Positions 1-6,001 of a stretch of 8,121 nt of DNA are shown in pieces. A program made the translations under genes and the position numbers. This DNA comes from Bacillota bacterium. GTDB taxonomy: Bacteria > Bacillota > Bacilli > Desulfuribacillales > Desulfuribacillaceae. Below the pieces are notes generated by a model. The model made no database searches. It had not been told where the DNA came from and saw only the letters and a list, made by a program, of their open reading frames with translations. The DNA is taken from the NCBI GenBank assembly GCA_023388635.1, contig JAEWFW010000035.1, forward strand, positions 1 through 8,121, in the 5' to 3' direction. The stretch's first letter is position 1. Every line of letters begins with the position of its first letter.

Positions 1-73
1 CATCGATGATTTTCTCCACTACAAGTACTTTCTTCAATTCTTTTCTGCTCAATGTCAATGTCTCCTGTCTCAT
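1..73 (-). CDS. Transposase N-terminus (ISNCY/IS1202-like), cut by window edge
   Basis: The minus strand reads MRQETLTLSRKELKKVLVVE followed by KIID and then runs off the window edge. From memory this resembles the N-terminus of ISNCY/IS1202-group transposases, where a lead of the form 'LTLxxKELxxxxVxExxxxG' precedes a helix-turn-helix. The ATG at 73 has no Shine-Dalgarno in front of it. An AGGAG inside the first codons (66-62) is well placed for an in-frame TTG at 52, so the true start may be TTG. Two direct repeats lie just upstream of the gene, as expected at an insertion-sequence end. Only 24 codons are visible, so the family call is tentative. The remainder of the transposase lies outside the window. 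Confidence 0.55.
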   Translation of the reverse strand, partial: MRQETLTLSRKELKKVLVVEKIID

Positions 74-75
74 AG

Positions 76-126
76 TGACATTATCTCAGAATAGTTACAG
101 GATGACATTATCACAGAATAATAACA
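76..126. repeat. Paired direct repeats at insertion-sequence end
   Basis: Two copies of an 18-bp unit, TGACATTATC(T/A)CAGAATA, lie at 76-93 and 103-120 with one mismatch and a 27-bp period. The similarity continues to 99 and 126 (GTTACA versus ATAACA), giving 21 of 24 matching bases. They sit between the transposase start and the sdpRI promoter. Multiple short repeats at an insertion-sequence end usually serve as transposase binding sites, so the element probably ends close to 126. The other end is not in the window, so terminal inverted repeats and the target duplication cannot be checked. Confidence 0.6.
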
Positions 127-141
127 TTTTTTCAAAAAAAT

Positions 142-170
142 TTGAAATTTTATTGTGTATTTGTTATAAT
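142..170 (+). promoter_or_regulatory. Sigma-A promoter of sdpR-sdpI
   Basis: A -35 box TTGAAA (142-147) and a perfect -10 box TATAAT (165-170) are separated by exactly 17 bp. The expected transcription start, near 177, falls inside the palindrome described next. The -35 box begins about 16 bp after the presumed end of the neighbouring insertion sequence, so the promoter seems to have survived the insertion. Confidence 0.8.
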
Positions 171-194
171 ATATTTAGATAATTATCTAAATAT
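171..194. promoter_or_regulatory. Perfect 24-bp palindrome, probable SdpR operator
   Basis: The half-site ATATTTAGATAA is followed immediately by its exact reverse complement, giving a 24-bp perfect palindrome with no spacer. It abuts the -10 box and covers the expected transcription start. ArsR-fold dimers bind AT-rich inverted repeats of this kind, and the first gene downstream is an SdpR-type autorepressor, so negative autoregulation by blocking RNA polymerase is the natural reading. The palindrome is seen directly; the binding protein is inferred. Confidence 0.75.
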
Positions 195-233
195 TGAAAT
201 ACTATGATGAATATGTTGGGAAGAGGGGAGATT

Positions 234-497
234 ATGAATGATACATTTAAAGCACTAGCAGACCCGACGCGGCGCAGAATTCTTGAGATGCTCAAGCAAA
301 GAGATATGACAGCAGGTGAAATTGCCGAGCAATTTGATATCAGTAAGCCGTCGATCAGCCATCATCTCAGTTTGTTGAAAAACGCCGAATTGGTTCTTGT
401 CGAGAAAAAAGGGCAGTTGATGATATATTCATTAAATACGACGGCATTTCAAGAGGTCACAAAATGGTTTTTTAATTTTAAAGGAAGAGGGGATTGA
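234..497 (+). CDS. sdpR: SdpR-family ArsR-type autorepressor
   Basis: This is an 87-residue winged-helix repressor. From memory it is strongly similar along its length to Bacillus subtilis SdpR: FKALADPTRRRILEML (5-20), MTAGEIAEQFDISKPSISHH (25-44, the recognition helix region) and YSLNTT near the end. It lacks the cysteine clusters of metal-sensing ArsR proteins, as expected for the SdpR branch. The ATG at 234 was chosen because GAGGGGAG (223-230) lies just in front; the longer in-frame start at 204 has no ribosome binding site and overlaps the leader. In B. subtilis, SdpR represses sdpRI until membrane-bound SdpI, occupied by the SdpC toxin, captures it. Here it precedes an sdpI-like gene by 3 bp, and a palindrome covers the promoter, so the same autorepression is likely. 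Confidence 0.9.
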   Translation: MNDTFKALADPTRRRILEMLKQRDMTAGEIAEQFDISKPSISHHLSLLKNAELVLVEKKGQLMIYSLNTTAFQEVTKWFFNFKGRGD

Positions 498-500
498 TTT

Positions 501-1136
501 ATGAAAATTCACTACATTATCTGGATATTAATTATCCTTTCGATTGCAGGTACTGTTTTTATTTATCCAATGTTGCCTGAGCAAATTCCGATGCATTGGA
601 ATGCAGCCGGAGAAGTAGATCGCATGGGAGACAAAATAGAAGCTTTCATTATAGCAGGATTGCCGTTATTGCTCGCTGTAGTCTTGCATTTTCTGCCTAA
701 ATTAGATCCTAAGCGGGAATCGTACCAAAAGCACCAAAAGGCCTATTCAATCACGAGTAATGTCCTTTTACTTTTTTTCATCGGCTTGCACTGGGTAAGT
801 ATGAGCGTTGCCTTGGGATATTCTCTTAAAATTAACTTATTCGTAGGTTTAGGAGTCGGTTTGCTATTCATTGTTTTAGGCAATTACATGGGGCAGATTC
901 GCCATAATTACACATTTGGCATCAAGACGCCATGGACCTTGGCAAATGAAACGGTTTGGAAAAAGACACATCGTTTAGGAAGTTGGGTTTTTATCATTAG
1001 CGGTATACTATTTATGATTGCAGGCATTGCTGCTAATACGCTCATCTTTTCGGTAGTGATAGCTGTTTTGCTAATTGGAACAATGGGCTTGTTTGTGTAT
1101 TCATATATAGAATACCGAAAATTGGAACCCCGTTAA
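501..1136 (+). CDS. sdpI: SdpI-family immunity/signal membrane protein
   Basis: This 211-residue polytopic membrane protein matches the usual size of SdpI (about 207). A first membrane helix (about 5-24) leads into a DUF1648-type motif, PEQIPMHWNAAGEVDRMGDK (26-45). Hydrophobic helices follow near 48-66, 87-105 and 110-127. The signature GIKTPWTLANETVW (140-153) and HRLGSW precede two C-terminal helices, as in the SdpI domain. A ribosome binding site (AGAGGGGA) overlaps the end of sdpR, so the two are co-transcribed and translationally close. In B. subtilis SdpI protects against the cannibalism toxin SdpC and sequesters SdpR. No sdpABC toxin genes are visible here, so the protein may protect against toxins of neighbours or sense another envelope signal. 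Confidence 0.88.
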   Translation: MKIHYIIWILIILSIAGTVFIYPMLPEQIPMHWNAAGEVDRMGDKIEAFIIAGLPLLLAVVLHFLPKLDPKRESYQKHQKAYSITSNVLLLFFIGLHWVSMSVALGYSLKINLFVGLGVGLLFIVLGNYMGQIRHNYTFGIKTPWTLANETVWKKTHRLGSWVFIISGILFMIAGIAANTLIFSVVIAVLLIGTMGLFVYSYIEYRKLEPR

Positions 1137-1184
1137 TAGAAAGTGATTACTTTAGAAAAGGCGTATTAATTATCCACAGGACTT

Positions 1185-1228
1185 ATAGCAGAACGGTCAG
1201 GAATCGCCGTTCTGCTATTGTTGTATTA
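1185..1228. terminator. Hairpin terminator between convergent sdpI and radical SAM genes
   Basis: ATAGCAGAACGG (1185-1196) pairs perfectly with CCGTTCTGCTAT (1207-1218), giving a 12-bp stem with a 10-nt loop. A moderately T-rich tail (TGTTGTATT) follows on the plus strand. It lies 48 bp after the sdpI stop and 16 bp beyond the minus-strand stop at 1235, so it may serve both directions, although the minus side has no U-tract. Confidence 0.7.
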
Positions 1229-1234
1229 GGGACA

Positions 1235-2485
1235 CTACAGTTTGATTCTTTCCGGAAACGCTTTTTCCCGCATGATGCCCCACATCTTATCAATGTAGGC
1301 GAGGGTGTAAAATTGCTCGAAATAATAGTAGTAATAGGCACCTTTTCCGGTCATGCGGTAGATTCCGTTCTCTTTTTTGACAAATCCCAAGAGCCGGCAC
1401 AAATACAGCTCAAAGCCATACTTACTGTGAAGGGAAACGCCAAAAAATTTGCGGAATGCTTTTGGGTCAATTGAGGTTGTATAGGCGGTCCAAAAGAGAT
1501 AATAGACCATTCTTTGCCTTGGAGTAAATCGCAAGGTCAATGAAGTAGACAATTGCCCTTGTTCCAGTCTGTCGATATAGTCTTCAATCGCAAAGGTGTT
1601 GATTTTGAATTGATCGGTCAGCAGCGTCGTTGCCGAGCAGCCAAAACCCAAAAAATTATCTCTCGTCATCGAAGAATATTTTATTGAAGCGTTTTTGGAA
1701 TATGTCCATATGGAAGTGCGGACATAGCCATTCTTTTCACAGTATTCAGTAATGCTGTCGAGCAATGTTCGTTTGTCTTTCTCGGTCATTGGTAACAACG
1801 TATTGCCAGAGAAGGAGAAGTCGACAAACGGATAGATCGCAATGTGGTTAGCGCCGTTGACAAAGGCAAAAGCGATGTCCTGTTTGAGACTGTCGGCAGT
1901 TTGTCCCGGGATAGCAAAGATTAAATCCATCGAGACGGTTGTGAAAGGTACTTCGCGCAAAGCCTCAAACATCGATGAATAGTCTATTTGTTTGCGTCCA
2001 AGCACAGAAAGGTATGTTTGCTGAAAGGATTGGATGCCGATGCTGATTTTGCTTACACCTGCTGTTTTAAGTTTGCTCAACGTTTCAATCGTCACGTCAT
2101 CGGGGTGTAGCTCCACCCCAATGCCCTCGTTGATGATAAAATATTTTTTTACAGCCGTGATAATTTCTCCCAGATGATCGACGAGCAAAGCAGGAGAGCC
2201 CCCGCCAAAATACATACTGGTAACTTCTTTTTTAGTAGATATACTTTGACCGACAAGCTCAATCTCTTTTAACAAAGCCTTTATATAGCGCGAAGCCATT
2301 TGCTCGTTATAGATTGTCTTACAATAGGGACAAAAATTACAGATGCTTTTGCAAAAAGGGATATGGATATATAAACCTAAACCGTCCACATCGGTATAGT
2401 TCAATTGATTATTGTATTGATTTTTAAATTCAAAGGGCTTTAAGGAACGCGTTAACCATATTCTAGCTGCTTTGGCTATTTTCAT
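1235..2485 (-). CDS. HemN/HemW-like radical SAM protein
   Basis: This 416-residue protein belongs to the coproporphyrinogen III oxidase-like radical SAM family. LYIHIPFC (38-45) leads into CKSICNFCPYC (45-55), the CX3CX2C cluster motif (C45, C49, C52) plus a fourth cysteine, C55. MYFGGGSP (91-98) is the SAM-binding glycine motif, and SIGIQSF and DLIFAIPGQT are also family hallmarks. The C-terminal part (RFTPRQRMVYYLFW onward) resembles the HemN_C region. The ATG at 2485 was chosen because AAAGGGG lies 9 nt ahead; an in-frame TTG at 2518 would add 11 residues but lacks a site. The gene follows another radical SAM gene after about 40 bp, so they probably form one operon. Relatives include HemN (porphyrin decarboxylation), HemW (heme chaperone) and ChuW/HutW (anaerobic heme breakdown). 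I cannot place this one among them. Confidence 0.8.
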   Translation of the reverse strand: MKIAKAARIWLTRSLKPFEFKNQYNNQLNYTDVDGLGLYIHIPFCKSICNFCPYCKTIYNEQMASRYIKALLKEIELVGQSISTKKEVTSMYFGGGSPALLVDHLGEIITAVKKYFIINEGIGVELHPDDVTIETLSKLKTAGVSKISIGIQSFQQTYLSVLGRKQIDYSSMFEALREVPFTTVSMDLIFAIPGQTADSLKQDIAFAFVNGANHIAIYPFVDFSFSGNTLLPMTEKDKRTLLDSITEYCEKNGYVRTSIWTYSKNASIKYSSMTRDNFLGFGCSATTLLTDQFKINTFAIEDYIDRLEQGQLSTSLTLRFTPRQRMVYYLFWTAYTTSIDPKAFRKFFGVSLHSKYGFELYLCRLLGFVKKENGIYRMTGKGAYYYYYFEQFYTLAYIDKMWGIMREKAFPERIKL

Positions 2486-2525
2486 GTCTAGTAACCCCTT
2501 TTTCCATGAGTTTCGCAATTACTTA

Positions 2526-3428
2526 TTAAATGTATTTTAAATAGGTTTTTAGCATATCGATTATCACGGGAACGTTTCCTTGAAAAACCAAGGTATATTC
2601 AGCGGCAAAAAAGTAACCGCATTGTTTACATAGACCGGGAACATCGATACAGCGTCCACAAATCGATTGTTTACCGTTTTCCATGACAATACATTGATGA
2701 CAGGGGGTAGGGAAGGTGTTATTGATGATATAGGGAAAGGCACTTTTTAAATTGAATACCGGATATCCCTCCCGGATACAGCACTCAATTTCGGCACAGC
2801 ATGCTCGCTTTTCCTCAACTGTCAGTGATAAATCTTCCGTTCCTGGATAGGGCGTGTGAAAATTGAAGGAAACTGCCCTGACATTTGGCTCGACCTTTGC
2901 CGTTTGACATACCTTGGCTATATCCTCTTGGTTATATTTATTGATAGCCATATAAAAGCAGATATTAGACGATGTGGCATTTCTGACATTGTTTATGATT
3001 GTGTCGTAGGTTTCTCCTCTAATGAAATCATGTCGCTCTTTAGCGCCATCAAGACTTAGCAATATCAGATCGGCTTGGGGCAAATCGATCGGAAATGTGC
3101 CGTTAGTGACGACGTTGACAAGCAGAAATCCGATACTTTTAGCTTCGCTCACCAGATCAGCGAGCGTTTTACCGCCGTCTGTCCACAGAAACGTTTCGCC
3201 GCCGCAGAAAAACAAGATTCGAATGCCTTGCGTATATAATTGCTCCATCTCGCGACGGATTTGTTGATAGGGATGGATTATCGAGGTGACATTGTTGACA
3301 GCACAGTGTTTACAGGAAAGATTGCATTGATCGGTCAAAATAATCGTCCCTAAAATCGCTTTTTTTCTATTAAAGAAGATGGTGCTTAAACCAAATGCCG
3401 CAAATCTCACAAAAGATGACGTTTTCAA
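2526..3428 (-). CDS. Radical SAM protein with C-terminal cysteine cluster
   Basis: This 300-residue protein has a radical SAM core: TDQCNLSCKHC (C35, C39, C42), FFCGGET (GGE at 76-78) and LILLSLDGAKERHDFIRG, a typical beta-strand/loop of the family. The C-terminus carries six cysteines in three CXXC pairs (C243/C246, C257/C260, C267/C270), arranged CX2C-X10-CX2C-X6-CX2C. This suggests at least one auxiliary iron-sulfur cluster, similar in spirit to SPASM or twitch domains but not matching the SPASM spacing I know. The start is a TTG at 3428, preceded by TGGGGTGA 7 nt upstream; no ATG or GTG lies further upstream in frame, and a TAG blocks extension. It is the first gene of a two-gene radical SAM unit. 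The substrate is unknown; peptide or cofactor modification is possible. Confidence 0.75.
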   Translation of the reverse strand: MKTSSFVRFAAFGLSTIFFNRKKAILGTIILTDQCNLSCKHCAVNNVTSIIHPYQQIRREMEQLYTQGIRILFFCGGETFLWTDGGKTLADLVSEAKSIGFLLVNVVTNGTFPIDLPQADLILLSLDGAKERHDFIRGETYDTIINNVRNATSSNICFYMAINKYNQEDIAKVCQTAKVEPNVRAVSFNFHTPYPGTEDLSLTVEEKRACCAEIECCIREGYPVFNLKSAFPYIINNTFPTPCHQCIVMENGKQSICGRCIDVPGLCKQCGYFFAAEYTLVFQGNVPVIIDMLKTYLKYI

Positions 3429-3463
3429 AGCCTCACCCCAATGTTTTTTCTATGTTTGACGAT

Positions 3464-3524
3464 AAAAAATAGCCTATCATTATTAGCTTATATCTAATTT
3501 TTGACTGTGTATAGGGCTATTTTT
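3464..3524. terminator. Symmetric A-tract/T-tract hairpin in divergent intergenic region
   Basis: AAAAATAGCC (3465-3474) is the exact reverse complement of GGCTATTTTT (3515-3524), separated by 40 nt. TAT/ATA pairs extend the stem past a one-base bulge, and a small hairpin ATTAG/CTAAT (3482-3498) sits in the loop. Read on either strand, the stem ends in a U-tract, so it looks like a bidirectional intrinsic terminator. On the minus strand it would lie in the leader of the radical SAM unit if transcription begins upstream of it, where it could attenuate. The role is inferred. Confidence 0.4.
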
Positions 3525-3529
3525 AAATT
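3501..3529 (+). promoter_or_regulatory. Possible promoter of the chemoreceptor gene
   Basis: TTGACT (3501-3506) lies 17 bp before TAAATT (3524-3529), which matches the sigma-A -10 box at 4 of 6 positions. It overlaps the right arm of the symmetric hairpin and would give a leader of about 165 nt before the ATG at 3703. I found no convincing sigma-D (TAAA/GCCGATAT) motility promoter in this interval and nothing else recognisable between 3530 and 3685. Confidence 0.3.
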
Positions 3530-3702
3530 TCTCTCTGTACAAAAATATCATCATATCTAGTTAAAGAAATAAAAATGTGCTCAATGTGCAACAGTCCAAA
3601 AGGGATTAGTCACTTTGCGTCGAATACTATCAAACACGAATATAGGTAGTACTTTATTACTCCTGTAAAACTTATGATGCTAATTGGGTGGGGGATACAT
3701 TT

Positions 3703-5304
3703 ATGACAATCAATACCACATTAAGAATTATTGTAGTACTTCTCTTAGTATTTTCTTTGACGAGTACAGCTGTTGTTTTCTACCAGCTAGATAAAATGCA
3801 GTTAGACTCTTCCGTAATCAATTCAGCCGGGATTGTCAGAGGCGGAACGCAAAGATTAGTCAAACTTGAAATGGCACAGCAGCCAAATGATCAACTAATA
3901 AGTAATTTAGATGCAATGATTAACGGTCTAATTAATGGGGATGCAAATCTCGGGTTACCTAAAGCCACAGATGCAAATTTTATTGCAGATATGAACAAAG
4001 TTAAAAGCGAATGGGAATCTTTGAAAAATACGATATTGGCAGTACGACAAAGCGGTGATTTTAATCAATTGTTTACAGAAAGCGAGACATATTTTGCTAC
4101 AACCAATACCACTGTAGCGACAGCCGAAGATTTCTCTGCGCGAAAAGTCACTGTATTAAAAACGGTACAAATTATTTTGATGTTTTTAAATATCGGGCTA
4201 CTTGCCGCAGTTTGGATTATTAGTACGAGCAGAATTTCTAATCCGCTCAAACAGTTAATTGCCATCATAGAACGACTGAATGTCTCGGAAAACATTCCTG
4301 ACAAATTCATTAGTCGAAAAGATGAGATCGGTGGATTATCGACCGCGTTTCAAAAGGTAATTGATAATATTAAAGATTTAGTGGGTGACCTCGTCGTAAC
4401 TTCCAATACGCTTGCCGACTCTTCAACAACGCTTTACAACATCAGTCGGGAATCGTCAAAATCGGCGACAGAAATTGCCCGTACGAGTGAGGAAATTGCT
4501 AATGGAGCAACCAGTCAGGCGGAAGAAATACAGAAGGGCGTCGACGAGATGGATGTGCTCGGTCATTTAGTCGGTGATAATCAAGATAAAGTCAAAGATC
4601 TTAGAGTGGCAGCGGAACGCGTCAACACACTGAAAGATGAAGGTATGGACATTCTAGTGGATCTAATCGAAAAGACGGCACAGAACGGTAAGGCAGCCAA
4701 AGAAGTTCAAGAAACGATTCTGGAAACGAATGAGAGTGCAAAACTCATTGTCAGTGCAAGCTTAATGATCAGGCAGATATCGGAGCAGACAAACCTGCTG
4801 GCTTTGAATGCAGCGATTGAAGCGGCGCGCGCCGGCGAACATGGAAGAGGGTTTGCGGTCGTTGCCGGAGAAGTACGAAAACTTGCAGAAGATTCAAACC
4901 GCTTTACTTCTGAAATTGAAAATATCACAAATACGCTGACAGTTAAAACGGATGCAGCAGTCGATAAAATCAACGAAATGGACACGATTGTCAAATTACA
5001 GTCAGAAAGCGTATCTCATACCGAAACGAAATTTGCAGGTATCTCTGATTCGATCGATGATATTAAAAAATATATTGAAAGCATCGGTCAATCAACCGAT
5101 GTGATTGCCGATAAAAATATGTCGATCATCGAAATGATTCAGAGCTTGTCAGCGATTGCACAAGAGAGTGCCGCCAGCACTGAAGAAGTTTCCGCATCGG
5201 TACAAGAGCAAACAGTAGCTATGGATCAGATCGCAGAAGCCAGCAAAACACTAGCCGGATTGGCAGAAAATTTAAATGAAAGCATGAGACAGTTTAAAAA
5301 ATAA
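3703..5304 (+). CDS. Methyl-accepting chemotaxis protein with PilJ/NarX-like sensor
   Basis: This 533-residue chemoreceptor has a first membrane helix (about 8-28), an extracytoplasmic sensor of about 120 residues, a second helix (about 152-173), a HAMP linker (about 174-226, with RKDEIGGL) and a long cytoplasmic coiled coil. The kinase-contact tip is unmistakable: EQTNLLALNAAIEAARAGE (361-379) followed by HGRGFAVVAGEVRKLAE. The sensor begins with INSAGIVRGGTQRLVKLE (39-56), which resembles the P-box of NarX/NarQ and PilJ-type domains. The receptor should signal to CheA/CheW. It ends in MRQFKK with no CheR-docking pentapeptide. The ATG at 3703 was chosen over a GTG at 3688 because GGGTGGGGG (3686-3694) then becomes the ribosome binding site. 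No other chemotaxis gene is nearby, so it is a solitary receptor; its ligand is unproven. Confidence 0.93.
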   Translation: MTINTTLRIIVVLLLVFSLTSTAVVFYQLDKMQLDSSVINSAGIVRGGTQRLVKLEMAQQPNDQLISNLDAMINGLINGDANLGLPKATDANFIADMNKVKSEWESLKNTILAVRQSGDFNQLFTESETYFATTNTTVATAEDFSARKVTVLKTVQIILMFLNIGLLAAVWIISTSRISNPLKQLIAIIERLNVSENIPDKFISRKDEIGGLSTAFQKVIDNIKDLVGDLVVTSNTLADSSTTLYNISRESSKSATEIARTSEEIANGATSQAEEIQKGVDEMDVLGHLVGDNQDKVKDLRVAAERVNTLKDEGMDILVDLIEKTAQNGKAAKEVQETILETNESAKLIVSASLMIRQISEQTNLLALNAAIEAARAGEHGRGFAVVAGEVRKLAEDSNRFTSEIENITNTLTVKTDAAVDKINEMDTIVKLQSESVSHTETKFAGISDSIDDIKKYIESIGQSTDVIADKNMSIIEMIQSLSAIAQESAASTEEVSASVQEQTVAMDQIAEASKTLAGLAENLNESMRQFKK

Positions 5305-5402
5305 CGAGAGATATCAACAAAATCAAGTACAGTAGTTTTAGTACATAAATAGAAATGATTAGTACAATTGACGGGAATAAATAAGTAAATAATGGATGTT
5401 TG

Positions 5403-5433
5403 AGAATTGATCCAATGCGATCAATTCTTTTTT
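5403..5433 (+). terminator. Intrinsic terminator after the chemoreceptor
   Basis: AGAATTGATC (5403-5412) and GATCAATTCT (5419-5428) form a perfect 10-bp stem around the loop CAATGC, followed by an unbroken T-run to 5433. It lies about 100 bp after the chemoreceptor stop. The interval 5305-5402 holds only AT-rich sequence with scattered GTAC motifs and no gene I can support. Confidence 0.85.
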
Positions 5434-5465
5434 GTTAAACGTTTCCAATGTCATTTATATTATCT

Positions 5466-5494
5466 TGTCACAAAATCGTTATTTTGATTGTTAT
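5466..5494 (+). promoter_or_regulatory. ECF-type promoter-like element ahead of sigma-factor stump
   Basis: TGTCAC (5466-5471, followed by AAAA) and TGTTAT (5489-5494) are 17 bp apart. From memory, the pattern TGTCACAAA then (C/T)GTTATAAAGG is common just ahead of Firmicute ECF sigma-factor genes that drive their own transcription. The element lies about 40 bp before the sigma-factor-like start at 5536, which fits autoregulation of the former gene. A sigma-A reading (TTGTCA with TATAAA) would need a 21-bp spacer and is less likely. Confidence 0.4.
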
Positions 5495-5535
5495 AAAGGT
5501 ACAGGCGACTGATGAACATGCGAAGGAGGGAATAC

Positions 5536-5670
5536 ATGAGCGACACAGATCTGGGGCAACGGTTTGCCTGCGGAGGGGAAGAGGAATTAGTAGAGATCAT
5601 CCATCTTTACGGAGCAATGTTAAATAATCAAGTACCATTCTATGGGAATCACGAAAACAATGATTTTTAA
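5536..5670 (+). pseudogene. Truncated ECF-type sigma-70 factor, N-terminal stump
   Basis: An excellent ribosome binding site (AAGGAGGG, 5523-5530) precedes an ATG that opens MSDTDLGQRFACGGEEELVE followed by IIHLYGAML. This is the usual beginning of an ECF sigma factor (region 2.1, a short acidic lead then '...LVxLYxxML'). After codon 28-30 the similarity to sigma factors stops, and the frame runs through unrelated sequence to a TAA at 5668, for 44 codons in all. A real ECF factor is 160-200 residues, so regions 2.2 to 4 are missing. Base composition drops sharply beyond the breakpoint (about 5620), pointing to a deletion or insertion junction. It overlaps the next frame by 29 bp. The stump could still be transcribed and translated. 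Confidence 0.6.
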
Positions 5671-6001
5671 AGAAATGTTAGTCGATAATTTCATCTTCAT
5701 ATTTTTAATTTTCATTACGAATGCCATACAATATGTTGATATATCAATCAGATTAAAAGCAATATCTCCATTAGTTTTTCTGCTGTTGGTGGTGATTTTT
5801 CAGAGAAGAATTCGACTTATATCGCATAAGGTATTCCATTGGTTGGAAACATTATTTGCCTATAAGCAGTCTGAGGGATTTTCTATAAATAATAGAAAAT
5901 TGAAAATTATCAATAGCGTACTAGCTTTCATTTTAGTAGTAGGAATCATTTATATGGCTTTATATCCAACACCATTTATATTTCAATGGCCTATATTTTA
6001 G
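5642..6001 (+). CDS. Unrecognised small membrane protein, possibly a fragment
   Basis: This 119-residue frame has three hydrophobic stretches (about 15-32, 40-53 and 90-108) separated by a basic segment (FQRRIRLISHKVFHWLE) and a polar loop (YKQSEGFSINNRKLK). I do not recognise the family. No Shine-Dalgarno precedes the ATG at 5642 or the in-frame ATG at 5660, and the frame begins right at the sigma-factor breakpoint, so the true N-terminus may be lost. GC content here is visibly lower than in the flanking genes (about 23% in 5701-5760). After the TAG at 5999, hydrophobic coding-like sequence continues in frame 1 to 6063, which suggests a frameshifted remnant of a longer protein. It may not be expressed. 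Confidence 0.4.
   Translation: MGITKTMIFKEMLVDNFIFIFLIFITNAIQYVDISIRLKAISPLVFLLLVVIFQRRIRLISHKVFHWLETLFAYKQSEGFSINNRKLKIINSVLAFILVVGIIYMALYPTPFIFQWPIF

Noticed and set aside
2856..3267. Plus-strand open frames opposite the upstream radical SAM gene
   Set aside because: They lie antisense to a gene with clear radical SAM motifs, resemble no family I know, and lack ribosome binding sites.
3541..3700. Possible cyclic di-GMP riboswitch ahead of the chemoreceptor
   Set aside because: Such riboswitches are common before chemoreceptors, but the conserved GEMM core and tetraloop receptor could not be matched here.
4065..4994. Minus-strand open frames inside the chemoreceptor gene
   Set aside because: They are antisense shadows of a well-conserved chemoreceptor, with compositionally odd Ser/Ala-rich translations.
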